Assembly: GCF_023701525.1 (NCBI RefSeq)
Contig: NZ_JAMQAW010000007.1
Location: 1 to 46,122, forward strand
DNA length: 46,122 bases
DNA from: Streptomyces albipurpureus
Lineage (GTDB): Bacteria; Actinomycetota; Actinomycetes; Streptomycetales; Streptomycetaceae
Direction: 5' to 3'
In this document: one piece after another, positions 17,244-26,607 of the stretch
Position numbering within the stretch: position 1 is the stretch's first letter
Layout of the letters: each line of letters begins with the position of its first letter
Translations under genes and position numbers: made by a program
Notes under the pieces: generated by a model
Database searches by the model: none
Told to the model about the DNA's origin: nothing
Seen by the model: the letters and a program-made list of their open reading frames with translations, nothing else

Positions 17244-20200
17244 CCCTCACCACCGACCCGGCAGCGCTCATCCCACAGCAGGCAACGACCGCAGAGCCGG
17301 CCGGCACGTTCGACGTCGGCCCCGGTTACCGGCTCGCCCGCCTGGAGGTGCTCAACTGGGGCACCTTCCACCGCACCACCTGCACCTTCACCATCGACGG
17401 GCACTGCGCCCTGCTCACCGGGGGCGTGGGATCGGGCAAGTCCACCCTCGTCGACGCACTCACCACGCTGCTTCTGCCCGCCCACAAAATCGCCTACAAC
17501 AAAGCGGCGGGCGCCGACGCCAAGGAGCGCGACCTGCGGTCCTACGTCCTCGGCCATCACAAGAACGAGCGCGTCGAGGCATCGGACACCACACGCCCCG
17601 TCGGGCTGCGCGACCACACCTCCTACAGCGTGATCCTGGGCGTCTTCACCAACTATGCCCTCGGCGCCCATCTCACGCTCGCACAGGTCTTCTACTGGAC
17701 ATCCCCGACCAGCACCGGGCAGCCCGAGCGGTTCTACCTCACCTCCGAGGCACCGCTGTCCATCAACACCGACTTCACCGGCTTCGGCACCGACATCACC
17801 GACCTGCGCCGGCAGCTGAAACAGCGCGGGACCACCATCCACGGCAGCGCATACACCCAGTACGGCAAGGCACTGCTGAGAGGCCTGGGCATCCCCAGCC
17901 TGCAGGCCCTGGACCTGTTCCACCAGACGGTGTCGATGAAGGCCGTGGGCAGCCTGGACGAGTTCGTCCGCGAGCGGATGCTGGAGCCGTTCGACGCGAA
18001 GACAGCCGTCGACAAGATCGTCGCCCACTTCGACGCGCTCACCGCCAGCCACAACGAAGTCGTCCGGGCCCGTCGGATGATCGAGGACCTGACGCCGATC
18101 GTGGTGGCCTGCAACCGGTACGACACCGTCCAGGGGGAGATCACCGCCCTGGACAAGCGCCGCAGTGCCGTGCCGGCGTTCTTCGCCCAGCACCGCCACC
18201 GGCTTCTCACGACACGTCACACCACACTTATGTCCGATGCGGCGGAACTGGAGGAACTGCAGTCCACTCGCGAACGGCAGCTGGAGCAACTGCGTGGGAC
18301 GGCCGACGGCCTGCGGCGCCGTATCGACGGCGTCGGCGGGGAGAAGCTCATCTCCCTGACCGGCCGGATCGAAGAACTCGGCCGCGAACGCGAACGGCGC
18401 CGCAAGCGCGCCACCGAGTACGGCGCCTGGCTCGCGCAGGCCGGCATGGATCCCGTCCCCGACGCCGCCTCCTTCCGTGAGCGGACCGACCAGATCTCCA
18501 CCGCCCGCTCCCGGGCCGAGGAACAAGAGCAGCAGGCCCGCGGGAAACTCGACGATCTCGCCATCGCGCGCCACGACAACACCACCGCGACCGACGCGGT
18601 ACGACGCGAGATCGGCAGCCTGCAGCAGCAGCGCTCGAGCATCCCCGCCCAACTGCTGGCCCTGCGCCGCGAACTCGCCACCGCCACGGGCGTCTCCGAC
18701 GAGGTCCTACCGTTCGCCGGCGAGCTGATCCAGGTCCGCGACGACGAAGCCGAGTGGGCCGGCGCCGCCGAGCGCGTACTGCACGGGTTCGCCTTGTCCC
18801 TGCTGGTCCCACACGCCCACTACGACGCCGTCTCGGCCTGGGTCAACGGCCGTCACCTGGGCCTCAGACTGGTCTACTACCAGGTCCCCGCCCACACACC
18901 CATCACCATGCTGCCGGACGACTCCACTCTGTTGACCGGCAAACTCCAGCTCAAATCCGACAGCTGGGCCCGCGACTGGCTCGCCGCTCGGCTGCGCTCG
19001 CGTGCCGACTACCTGTGCGCCGACGACCTTGACGCATTCGCCCGCGCCACCCGGCCCGCCGTCACCCGGCAGGGCCTCATCAAGGGCGGCGGAGGCCGCC
19101 ACGAGAAGAACGACACCCACCGCATCGACGACCGGCGCAACTGGGTGCTGGGCTGGAGCAACCAGGCCAAGCTCGACGCCCTCCTCGCCGAGGCCACCCG
19201 CCTCACCCACGAAAGCGCCGACATCACCACATCCACCCGGGAACTCGAGAAGCAGCAGCAGGCCCGCACCGGAACCGGTGCCGCCCTCACCCTGCTGGCC
19301 AGCGTCGACACCTACGCGGAACTCGACTGGCCAAGCACCGTCGCGGACATCGAGCAGTTCGAGCAGCAGAAGAGCGCCCTGGAAGCAGAAGCCGGTCTGG
19401 ACAAGCTCACCGCGCAGCTCCGGCGGGCCAAGGACGAGATCGTACAGAGCAGCAAGACGTTCACCACGGGGCAAGAGGAGCTGGGCGGCCTGCGCCGCGA
19501 CGTCCAGCACATCGCCGACCTGCTGGGCAGGACCACCACGTTCCTCGCGAGGTGCGACCTCGACGGCATGGCGGAGCACGAGGAAGCCCTGACGAAGTTC
19601 CTGCCCGCAGCCGACGGCGACGGCCTCCTGGAGATGCTGGACGACGCCGAGCGCCATGCCGAAGCACGTCTGCTGCGCAGCAGCGGCAGTCGCCACGACG
19701 CCCTGCGCCACGCAAGCAGCCAGGCAGCGGGGCTGATGACCGCCTTCCGCGGCAGGTACCCGGTCCACACCGCCGAGTTGGACAACACCATCGAATCCGC
19801 CGACGGCTACCGCGCGTTGCACAGCCGGCTCACCGACGAGGACCTGCCCCGATTCGAGGAGCAGTTCCTCCAATACCTGCGCACCAACGTCATCCGCGAC
19901 ATCGCTTCCTTCCAGGCCCATCTCAGCGCTCAGGAGCAGCAGATCCGCGAGCGCATCGACGTGATCAACAACTCGTTGGCCGGCATCGACTACAACCCGG
20001 GCCGCTTTATCCGGCTCAACGCCGCTCCCACGCCGAACAAGGAAGTCCGCGAGTTCCAGCACGATCTGCGCGCCTGCACTAGCGAAGCGCTCTCGAACGA
20101 CGCCGACGACACCTATACCGAGGAAAAGTTCCTCCAGGTCAAGGTGCTCCTCGACCGTTTCAAGGGCCGCCCGGAGCAAACCCGTCTCGACAAGGAGTGG

Positions 20201-20677
20201 ACCTCCCGGGTCACTGACGTGCGCCGCTGGTTCGTCTTCTCTGCCAGCGAACTCAACCGCGAGGACGACGCCGAGTACGAGGTCCACTCCGACTCCGGCG
20301 GCAAGTCCGGTGGCCAGAAGGAGAAACTCGCCTACACCATCCTCGCCGCTTCCCTCGCCTACCAGTTCCGCATCGACCCCACCGCCGCCAAACCCAAGAC
20401 CTTCCACTTCGTCACCATCGACGAAGCCTTCGGACGCGGTGACGACCCCTCCGCCCACTTCGCCCTCGACCTGTTCCAGCGCCTGGGCCTCCAACTCCTC
20501 GTCGTCACCCCGCTCCAGAAACTCCACGTCATCGAACCCCACGTCACCCGCGTCGGCTACGTCGACCGCCCCGACAAGACCCGCTCCCGCCTGAACAACC
20601 TCACCATCGAGGAGTTCCGCGCCCACAAGCAGGCAGCAGCCCAGCAGACGAACCAGCCCCCGAAGGAGCAAGGGTGA
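17240..20677 (+). CDS. jetC: Wadjet SMC-like ATPase JetC
   Basis: MukB/SMC-like ATPase of 1145 residues. Walker A is GGVGSGKST (K67). The ABC signature region SGGKSGGQKEK lies at about 1019-1029 and Walker B FVTIDEAFGR has D1061 and E1062, followed by an H-loop region (LLVVTPLQKLH). The middle is coiled coil around a hinge at about 480-640. In Wadjet, JetABC extrudes DNA loops and activates JetD when it meets an obstacle on closed circular DNA. ATG at 17240 overlaps the jetB stop (ATGA). All ATPase motifs look intact. Confidence 0.93.
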   Translation: MTLTTDPAALIPQQATTAEPAGTFDVGPGYRLARLEVLNWGTFHRTTCTFTIDGHCALLTGGVGSGKSTLVDALTTLLLPAHKIAYNKAAGADAKERDLRSYVLGHHKNERVEASDTTRPVGLRDHTSYSVILGVFTNYALGAHLTLAQVFYWTSPTSTGQPERFYLTSEAPLSINTDFTGFGTDITDLRRQLKQRGTTIHGSAYTQYGKALLRGLGIPSLQALDLFHQTVSMKAVGSLDEFVRERMLEPFDAKTAVDKIVAHFDALTASHNEVVRARRMIEDLTPIVVACNRYDTVQGEITALDKRRSAVPAFFAQHRHRLLTTRHTTLMSDAAELEELQSTRERQLEQLRGTADGLRRRIDGVGGEKLISLTGRIEELGRERERRRKRATEYGAWLAQAGMDPVPDAASFRERTDQISTARSRAEEQEQQARGKLDDLAIARHDNTTATDAVRREIGSLQQQRSSIPAQLLALRRELATATGVSDEVLPFAGELIQVRDDEAEWAGAAERVLHGFALSLLVPHAHYDAVSAWVNGRHLGLRLVYYQVPAHTPITMLPDDSTLLTGKLQLKSDSWARDWLAARLRSRADYLCADDLDAFARATRPAVTRQGLIKGGGGRHEKNDTHRIDDRRNWVLGWSNQAKLDALLAEATRLTHESADITTSTRELEKQQQARTGTGAALTLLASVDTYAELDWPSTVADIEQFEQQKSALEAEAGLDKLTAQLRRAKDEIVQSSKTFTTGQEELGGLRRDVQHIADLLGRTTTFLARCDLDGMAEHEEALTKFLPAADGDGLLEMLDDAERHAEARLLRSSGSRHDALRHASSQAAGLMTAFRGRYPVHTAELDNTIESADGYRALHSRLTDEDLPRFEEQFLQYLRTNVIRDIASFQAHLSAQEQQIRERIDVINNSLAGIDYNPGRFIRLNAAPTPNKEVREFQHDLRACTSEALSNDADDTYTEEKFLQVKVLLDRFKGRPEQTRLDKEWTSRVTDVRRWFVFSASELNREDDAEYEVHSDSGGKSGGQKEKLAYTILAASLAYQFRIDPTAAKPKTFHFVTIDEAFGRGDDPSAHFALDLFQRLGLQLLVVTPLQKLHVIEPHVTRVGYVDRPDKTRSRLNNLTIEEFRAHKQAAAQQTNQPPKEQG

Positions 20678-21852
20678 CCCCGGCAGAATGGACCCGCCCC
20701 GAGCATGTGGTGGAAACCCTGCGCCGCAAGTGGACCAGCGGCCGCTACCTCACCGCCGCCGCAGGCGGACACCCCTTCGAACCCATCGGAGTACCGCTGA
20801 AGGGCCCGACTGCGGCCGACGCCCTGCAGCATTACGAGCAGGCGCTCGCCTGGGCCCAGTGCTGGGCCCCCGACCGGAACCCCCATCTGCGCATCCAGAC
20901 CAAATCCATCGGAGGCCGCAACGGCACCCCGTCGAACACCGTCCCGGCCCGAGCCTGGGTCGACACCCGCGACCGCCTCTGGACGCTGCTCCGCGTCACC
21001 ACCCAGGTCGACCACTTCCACACCCTGCACGAGCAGACCGCACGCCAGGACCCCCGCATCGCACACTGGATGGCCGACCACCCCATGAAGGTCCTCGCCC
21101 ACGCGGCAGAATGGCACCGGCTCGTGCGCACCACGTGCTGGATCCGCGACCACGACACCAAAGCGGTCTACCTGCGCGAGATCGACACCCCAGGCGTGGA
21201 CACCAAGTTCATCGAGACCAACAAAGGAATCCTCGCCGAACTCCTCGACTGTGTGCTCCCCGAGAGCCGCGTCAACACCAGCGCACCGAAGAGCGATCTC
21301 GTCACACGGTACGGCTTCCGCACCAAGCCCATCTACATCCGCCTGCGCTACCTCGGCGCCTCTCCCCTGCCCTTCAGCGAACTCACCGTCCGCGCCGAGG
21401 AACTGGCCGACTGGTCCCTGGGGGTGCGCACCGTCTTCGTCCTCGAGAACGAGATCACCTACCTCTCCCTGCCGCCGGTCCCCGACGCCATCGCCATCCT
21501 CGGCTCCGGATACGCCGCCGCCCTGCTGCGTCACCTGCCCTGGCTCGACGACGTCGACCTCTATTACTGGGGCGACATCGACACCCATGGCTTCGCCATC
21601 CTCAACCAGGTCCGAGGACGCTTCCCGCACACCACATCACTGCTCATGGACCGCGCCACCCTCCTCGCCCACGAGTCCCACTGGGGCCAGGAGAAGAGCC
21701 AGGCACGCGGCGGCCTGACACACCTCACCCCCGAGGAGGCCCGCCTCGACCAGGACCTGCGAACCGGCGCCTACCGGCCGCACCTGCGCCTGGAGCAGGA
21801 GCGCATCGCCATCACCGCCGTGCGAGAGACTCTGACGCGGCACCGGGAGTGA
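20674..21852 (+). CDS. jetD: Wadjet nuclease JetD (Toprim, DUF3322/DUF2220)
   Basis: Protein of 392 residues. The C-terminal Toprim-type nuclease core is visible: ENEITYL (E258 or E260) and GDIDTHGF with D301 and D303, like type IIA topoisomerase/Spo11 metal sites. The N-terminal half corresponds to DUF3322. JetD cuts plasmid DNA once JetABC has looped it. The GTG at 20674 overlaps the jetC stop (GTGA). It is the last gene of the operon; no strong terminator hairpin is seen right after it. Confidence 0.9.
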   Translation: MTPAEWTRPEHVVETLRRKWTSGRYLTAAAGGHPFEPIGVPLKGPTAADALQHYEQALAWAQCWAPDRNPHLRIQTKSIGGRNGTPSNTVPARAWVDTRDRLWTLLRVTTQVDHFHTLHEQTARQDPRIAHWMADHPMKVLAHAAEWHRLVRTTCWIRDHDTKAVYLREIDTPGVDTKFIETNKGILAELLDCVLPESRVNTSAPKSDLVTRYGFRTKPIYIRLRYLGASPLPFSELTVRAEELADWSLGVRTVFVLENEITYLSLPPVPDAIAILGSGYAAALLRHLPWLDDVDLYYWGDIDTHGFAILNQVRGRFPHTTSLLMDRATLLAHESHWGQEKSQARGGLTHLTPEEARLDQDLRTGAYRPHLRLEQERIAITAVRETLTRHRE

Positions 21853-22123
21853 CACCGAGGGCTGCGGACGGCCGCATGCCAGGACCGTGGTCGAGGACGA
21901 GGCCACTCCCGCGCCCGGCGGTCGGCGGCTCCCTGCGCTCCAGTCTCCGCCCCTACCGTGCCCCGCGGCGTACGGGTCACGGCCGAGCCCGACGAACGCG
22001 CACGAATCTTCGTCACCCGCCAGCACTGACCGGCAGCCAGTCGGTCAACCCCTGCAGCCTCTGACGACAACAACCCACCTCGACAAACGGAACCGGCAGT
22101 GACCGATACCTGGAACGGTGTGG

Positions 22124-22290
22124 AGATTCTCGCGCCGCCGAACAGGAACTTCTCACCAAAAGGCACGCACTCTCCTCGCCAACTGTCCGAGCGCTGCACA
22201 CAGGCCAGTCTCCACCCCAGGGGTTCACCGTTTCCACGGCTCGGACATCTCAGTGAGAACTGCGCCGGGCAGCGAAGCAAGAGTCAGCAC
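22124..22290. repeat. Dispersed 167-bp repeat, copy A (divergent)
   Basis: One of three related intergenic elements (others at 22574-22740 and 40506-40674). Shared blocks are the left end GATTC..CGC..CGC..GA.CAGG...TTCTCAC and the right end CATCTCAGTGAGAA followed by CGAAGC.AGAG.CAGC. The ends are imperfect inverted repeats of each other. Copy A is the most diverged but has exactly the length of copy B. No transposase is encoded. A MITE-like or structured RNA-coding element is possible. Confidence 0.6.
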
Positions 22291-22388
22291 GCAGCCCTCG
22301 GAAGAATCAGAAGTACCGTTCCCATGACAGCGGCACGGGGCGGGGTGTACCGGCCCATGACAGTGGCGACGGCAGCAGACACCACCTA

Positions 22389-22464
22389 ATGTCAGTGACC
22401 CGACCCGCCGAACACGCCCCACCAGCACAAACACACCAACCTGACATGCCGTCACTGACATGAC
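22389..22464. repeat. Perfect 11-base inverted repeat
   Basis: ATGTCAGTGAC (22389-22399) and its exact reverse complement (22454-22464) flank 54 bases of C/A-rich DNA containing no gene of note. Another TGACA core lies nearby at about 22468-22480. Meaning unknown; it may be a recombination or binding site. Confidence 0.4.
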
Positions 22465-22489
22465 TCCACTGACACCAAACCGGCACATC

Positions 22490-22570
22490 GCAACCCGTTC
22501 CAGGCGGGACAAGCTCACCCAGGAGCAGCTCGACGCACTACGGGAGTTGGGCATGGCCTGGGCGGCGTAG
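22490..22570 (+). pseudogene. HA-domain helicase tail remnant 1
   Basis: The frame ending at TAG 22568-22570 reads RRDKLTQEQLDALRELGMAW then AA and stop, the characteristic last ~25 residues of helicase-associated domains, as in the telomeric helicase here (LERLANLGLEWAKTA). No start or core remains upstream. Repeat copy B begins 4 bases after its stop. Confidence 0.65.
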
Positions 22571-22573
22571 ACA

Positions 22574-22740
22574 GGATTCCTGCGTCGCTGATCAGGTGTT
22601 TCTCACGATGCAGTACGCAGATTTCTCAGCAAGCGCGCCACCCCTGCGCGTAGACCGTGCTCTGCCACCAGGAGACTCGTCTCCCTACCGCTCGGGCATC
22701 TCAGTGAGAATCTACCTAGGCGACGAAGCGAGAGCCAGCG
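22574..22740. repeat. Dispersed 167-bp repeat, copy B
   Basis: Closely similar to copy C at 40506 (for example the shared run GTACGCAGATT near 22613). Left arm (22574-22610) and right arm (22700-22740) are imperfect inverted repeats: TGCGTCGCTGATCAGG...TTCTCAC against GTGAGAATCTACCTAGGCGACGAAGC. The right arm contains the odd palindrome TCTCAGTGAGA. There is no flanking direct repeat that I could confirm. Confidence 0.7.
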
Positions 22741-22984
22741 TTGAGCCCGCCTCGGTCGGAGCGTGGGAACTTGTGGTTTCCCGCTCGTTCCAGAGCTCGC
22801 AGCACTGCCAGTTCCGATGCGGTTGTCATGTCCAGTGCTGTCGCCATCACAGTCCGGTCCATTCACTCAAATGCAGTGTCAGCAGCGCCCCTTGAGACAC
22901 CGCTGTCCTGGTTGCTACCAGCACGATGCTAGGCAATGGGTTGGCAAGGACGGGCTGGTTGCACCGAACTCTGACTCGATCGAG

Positions 22985-23049
22985 TGGATGACCCCTCGCC
23001 TTTCGCCGCACTCGCCGCCCTCACGAAGCTCGGCATTGACTGGGCCTGA
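22985..23049 (+). pseudogene. HA-domain helicase tail remnant 2
   Basis: The frame ending at TGA 23047-23049 reads DPSPFAALAALTKLGIDWA, again the terminal LGxxWA signature of helicase-associated domains, with nothing of the helicase before it. It converges on the end of the minus-strand ABC-3C operon. Apart from this, the other remnant and the repeats listed, 21853-23088 holds no gene I can support. Confidence 0.55.
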
Positions 23050-23088
23050 CCAAGGCGCGCATGGCTGTCCGTAGTGGGCGGCCGGTGC

Positions 23089-24930
23089 TCACTGCCTGTC
23101 TCGGGATGGGAAGAATCCTTGGCGCTCCGAGCCGTCCACGCTGAATGCGTGGACGGTGGCACGCCCCCTGATGCTCTCTGGCGGTGTGGGGTTCTCGATC
23201 ACGATGACCTGGCCCGGGGGATTCTCCAGGAGGTCGCGGTAGAAGTTCTCGGCGACGTCGGCGGTCATCAGCTCGGGACGGTCTTCATGCGGGTCTTCGG
23301 GCCGGCGGTAGGTGAGGACCGGCGTGTCGAGTACGACGAAGCCTGGGTGGATCAGGTCGCGGGCTGTGTTCAGACGAGCGAGTGATACTGCGAAGGCGGC
23401 GTGGAGGATGGACCGCATACCCCTGCCGCGGCTCTTTCGCGACTGTCCGTCAACGGAGAGCTCGGCAGCCGTCGGGTCGTAGCGGACGCGGTTGTGTCCC
23501 GGAACATGCCAGGCTTCCAAGGTCTCATGGATCACGCGCTCGAAGTCGGCGACGTCGGCGGCAGGGATGCCGTCGGGACGGGCAGCCGGCAAAGTAGGAG
23601 CCGCAGTGGACAGCGATGCCTTGAGGTCCTCGAGCTGCTCGATCTGAGCGTGCAGGGCAAGCTCGCTTTCAACCCGTGAACGGGCGCTCAGTAGCTCGGT
23701 GGCGTCTGTGTCGACCGGTTGCATCCGTTGATCGAGTGCGCGGAGCTCCGCAGCGTTATGCGTGAGCTCTCCGTCTCGGGCGACGCGGGCCGACTCTATG
23801 TCCGCTGCCTGCTCTTCCAGGTCTTCGATCATGAGGAGCAGGTCGCTGAGCAGGCCAGTTGTTTTGCGCGTCTCTGCAGCTACAGACGCCGCCAGCTGGG
23901 TGCTCTCGGCAACGTGGTGCTCCGGGTGCTGGTGCTGAGGCTCGGCGCCGCAGAAGACGCAGGTCCCGGTCTGGAAATAGCCCAGGAGGGTTCCGGCTTC
24001 ACCGACCATCTGGAGCCGGGCCAGGTCCGACTCGTACTGCTCTTTCAGCAAAGCGAATCGCGCCAGCAGCTGCTGGACCTCGGCGGCTCGCTGCTGGGCC
24101 GCGAGGTCTATCTCTTCCAGGCCCCGGCGGTCCCGCAGAAGGCTGGTGCGGATTTCAGCAAGTTCGACGGCGGCGGCGGTCACCTCGCCGAGGGACGCCT
24201 GCAGGCGGTCGAGCCGCTCCCGCAGTTGCGACTGGTTCGCCTCCATCGTGAGCTTCTCGCGGGTCTCGTCGATGAGGTGGTCGATGACCGCGATCTTGCC
24301 CTTGCCGAACTGCTTTTCCAGATTGCTGGGCGCGGCAGGGCGCTCCGGCTCCTCCTGTCCGCTGAGGAGGAGTTTGAAGACCGACTTCTCCCTGGTCTCG
24401 TTCTGTGGCATCCGGGTGCCGAGCACGGGGGACCTCTGGTCGGCCATGCGTGTGTCGTTGACGACGGCCAGGCGGGCCAGGTCCCGGAAGTTGAGCGGCA
24501 ACGCCTTGCCGCCCGAGTTCTGGAGAACCCTTCGGCCGTCGATCCCCAGCACGGTCAGCAGGTAGCGGGAGATGTTCTTCTTCGACTTGGCGTTGTGCTG
24601 GTACCCCAAGGTCTCGTCGGCCGGCTCGGACGGGACGTCCCGGAGGTCGCGGTTGAACACCTCGATGGTGTCGCCGCCGACGGCGCGGGACAGGGTCAGG
24701 CTGCGGCCGTCGCTCACCCGTAGGCCCAGGAGGATGCGGGTGTAGCCGTCGTCCTCCGGGATCGACTTGAGTTCGCTGGCGCCCAGCATGTAGTCCACGG
24801 CCTCTTCGACGTAGGACTTGCCCGTGTCGGAGGCTCCGTAAATGACCGTCAGTCCGAAGCTGAATTCCACCGCTGCTGAGGGCTTGTCCATGCCGAGGAA
24901 GGTCAGGTGTACGAGCGTCAGCCTGTTCAC
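23089..24930 (-). CDS. ABC-3C Rad50-like ATPase
   Basis: SMC/Rad50-type ABC ATPase of 613 residues. Walker A is YGASDTGKS (K38) and Walker B VVLDTP (D535). Two coiled-coil arms meet at a Rad50-like zinc-hook motif CVFC (C324, C327), with only one such pair per chain, as in hook dimers. The C-terminus has the ENPTPP segment seen in AAA proteins of three-component systems. GTG at 24930 overlaps the stop of the middle gene (GTGA). ABC three-component (ABC-3C) systems are predicted conflict systems in which the ATPase senses invader DNA and licenses an effector. Last gene of a minus-strand operon. Confidence 0.75.
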   Translation of the reverse strand: MNRLTLVHLTFLGMDKPSAAVEFSFGLTVIYGASDTGKSYVEEAVDYMLGASELKSIPEDDGYTRILLGLRVSDGRSLTLSRAVGGDTIEVFNRDLRDVPSEPADETLGYQHNAKSKKNISRYLLTVLGIDGRRVLQNSGGKALPLNFRDLARLAVVNDTRMADQRSPVLGTRMPQNETREKSVFKLLLSGQEEPERPAAPSNLEKQFGKGKIAVIDHLIDETREKLTMEANQSQLRERLDRLQASLGEVTAAAVELAEIRTSLLRDRRGLEEIDLAAQQRAAEVQQLLARFALLKEQYESDLARLQMVGEAGTLLGYFQTGTCVFCGAEPQHQHPEHHVAESTQLAASVAAETRKTTGLLSDLLLMIEDLEEQAADIESARVARDGELTHNAAELRALDQRMQPVDTDATELLSARSRVESELALHAQIEQLEDLKASLSTAAPTLPAARPDGIPAADVADFERVIHETLEAWHVPGHNRVRYDPTAAELSVDGQSRKSRGRGMRSILHAAFAVSLARLNTARDLIHPGFVVLDTPVLTYRRPEDPHEDRPELMTADVAENFYRDLLENPPGQVIVIENPTPPESIRGRATVHAFSVDGSERQGFFPSRDRQ

Positions 24931-25409
24931 AGGACGTCCTCTTCTCCCAGGTCTGCGGTACTCACGTGAAGGCGGCCAGACCAGCGCTGGGTGATCTGCT
25001 TCATGCCCTCGCGGACGTCCGTTCCTTCGTGCATGTAGGTGCTGGTCAGCCAGTCGGCCCGCTCGATGAGCTGGCCGACGTAGGGGGACTCCAGGGCGCT
25101 GAGGAAGCTCGCTGCCTCGTCCGTGGCCCCGTACATGAAGCCGTCGTCGGTGGCGGTCATGTCGGCGAGGCCAGCGCGCAGCAGGACCATGAGGCCCTGC
25201 TCGATGAGGTGGCGGCGCAGGCCGAGCTCACCAGGGCCGGCGGGGAGATCAGGGTGGAGGCTGGCCGGGCCGTGGTCAAGGTCGCCGCTGTGGAGCATGG
25301 CGTGGTCCAGGTAGACGAGCTGGGCGACGTCCAGGCGGCGGGGGAAGGTCTCTGACAAGAGGACCAGAGCGCGCATCCCGGCCTCCACAGGGCTGTTGAG
25401 GGGGGTCAC
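24927..25409 (-). CDS. ABC-3C middle component
   Basis: Protein of 160 residues between the effector and ATPase genes. The N-terminus reads SPVEAGMRALVLLSETFPRRLDVAQLVYLDH, in line with the middle components of ABC-3C systems: small helical winged-helix-like adaptors. No catalytic motif is visible. GTG at 25409 overlaps the upstream stop (GTGA) and has GAGGAG just before it; a longer open frame to 25670 lies inside the neighbour and is rejected. The assignment rests on size, context and remembered family features. Confidence 0.7.
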   Translation of the reverse strand: MTPLNSPVEAGMRALVLLSETFPRRLDVAQLVYLDHAMLHSGDLDHGPASLHPDLPAGPGELGLRRHLIEQGLMVLLRAGLADMTATDDGFMYGATDEAASFLSALESPYVGQLIERADWLTSTYMHEGTDVREGMKQITQRWSGRLHVSTADLGEEDVL

Positions 25410-26548
25410 AGGATCTCCTCTTTGCACCAGGTCAGCCGGTCGTCGTTGGCCAGACGATGGCACATGCCCTTGAGGTCGATGACCTTCACCACGGGGGCGA
25501 GGATGTTCGCCGGGTTCGGTTTGTGGGCGACGGCCACGTCGAGTACGGCTTCCAGCCGTGCATAGCCGCTGGCGTGGTCGCGGTCCTCGGTCTCGATCAC
25601 GGCGTCGTACAGGTCGGTCTCGATCGCGGTGTAGGTCGCTTCCGGGACGCTCTCCTGGGCGAAACGCCACAGCGACTCGGCGTGGAAGAAGGCGGCACGC
25701 TGGCGGAAGAGGTGGCCGCTGATCTTCGCATGGTCGCGGGCCTGCTGAAGCGTCGCCAGGGCGAGGCCGTGCTTCGCGTTGTAGGCGTCCAGGAGCTTGC
25801 GGACGTAGACAGCCTCATGGGGTGCTTGGTCGGGCGGAGCCGGGTCGGCGGCCGGGCGCGGCTTGAGCGGTTGCGGAAAGCGCCGCACGTGGTGGGGGGT
25901 CGCAGCGTGCAGTTCGAGGATCTCGTCCAGGTTCCGGGCTTCGAACATCGAGAAGTCCGTCGCCAGCGCCAGAGCCCCCACGGCCTGCCGCCGGTTGGGA
26001 GTGAGCTTGGTTCCGAGCTTGGAGTCCTTGTCATTCCACGCCGCGAAGAACTCCCTCTTCAGCTGAGGCGGGTTAAGCAGAAGACGATCAAGACCGGTAC
26101 CGATCTTGGGTGCGACGAAGACATAGCGCGTGGGCAGCTCGTAGGTACCGATGACCTTCGCCTCGAAGATCTTGACCATCTCCGGGAAGGCGTGCGACTG
26201 CCCGAGCGGCTTGAGGTAGTGCTTGCACTGGTAGCAGTGCCACTCGCCTGCCGTGCCTTGCTGGGAGAGACAGGCTGCGACGTCCGCTCCGCGGTCGCCG
26301 GCTCCGCCCATCCGCTGCACCCGGACGTAGGGACGGCCTGACCATGTACCGAACTGGTGGACCCACTCGACGGTGAAGTCTTCCCAGTCGTCCGCGTCAT
26401 AGATGTACTGCAGGTACACCTGAGGTGTGGGTGTGGGAGCGCTCTGGGTCGGCGGAGCCAGCACGACGACCTCTGACGATTCGGGCTCTGGAAAACCCTC
26501 AAAGACCGGCCGGGCTCCGTCTCTGCCAGGCTCAAGCACACCCACCAC
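25406..26548 (-). CDS. ABC-3C effector with Mrr-like restriction endonuclease domain
   Basis: Protein of 380 residues. Residues about 52-130 look like a restriction endonuclease fold: DFTVEWVHQFG, then GAGDRGADV (D85, D89) and YQCKHY (Q107, K109), the D...QxK arrangement of Mrr-type nucleases. The C-terminal ~230 residues should couple it to the middle component, as in ABC-3C systems. First gene of the operon; GTG at 26548 is the longest start, and residues 1-45 are proline-rich and poorly ordered, so the real start may be downstream. DNA cutting on ATPase activation is inferred. Confidence 0.7.
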   Translation of the reverse strand: MVGVLEPGRDGARPVFEGFPEPESSEVVVLAPPTQSAPTPTPQVYLQYIYDADDWEDFTVEWVHQFGTWSGRPYVRVQRMGGAGDRGADVAACLSQQGTAGEWHCYQCKHYLKPLGQSHAFPEMVKIFEAKVIGTYELPTRYVFVAPKIGTGLDRLLLNPPQLKREFFAAWNDKDSKLGTKLTPNRRQAVGALALATDFSMFEARNLDEILELHAATPHHVRRFPQPLKPRPAADPAPPDQAPHEAVYVRKLLDAYNAKHGLALATLQQARDHAKISGHLFRQRAAFFHAESLWRFAQESVPEATYTAIETDLYDAVIETEDRDHASGYARLEAVLDVAVAHKPNPANILAPVVKVIDLKGMCHRLANDDRLTWCKEEIL

Positions 26549-26589
26549 ACTCCGCCCCCGGACTCAATCAGTCACGCATGATCACACAC

Positions 26590-26607
26590 CGTAGTGATAT
26601 CACCACG
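26590..26607. promoter_or_regulatory. 18-bp near-perfect operator-like dyad
   Basis: CGTAGTGATATCACCACG: perfect core GTGATATCAC, with only one base pair of the 18-bp dyad mismatched. It lies about 42-59 bases upstream of the first ABC-3C gene, where a repressor would overlap the promoter. No dedicated regulator gene is adjacent. Positions could be off by one. Confidence 0.45.

Noticed and set aside
18707..20671. 654-codon minus-strand frame opposite jetC
   Set aside because: Glycine/valine-rich antisense shadow; jetC motifs are intact on the plus strand.
22124..22740. Repeat copies A and B as insertion sequences or CRISPR units
   Set aside because: No transposase, no regular short repeats and spacers; only three scattered copies.
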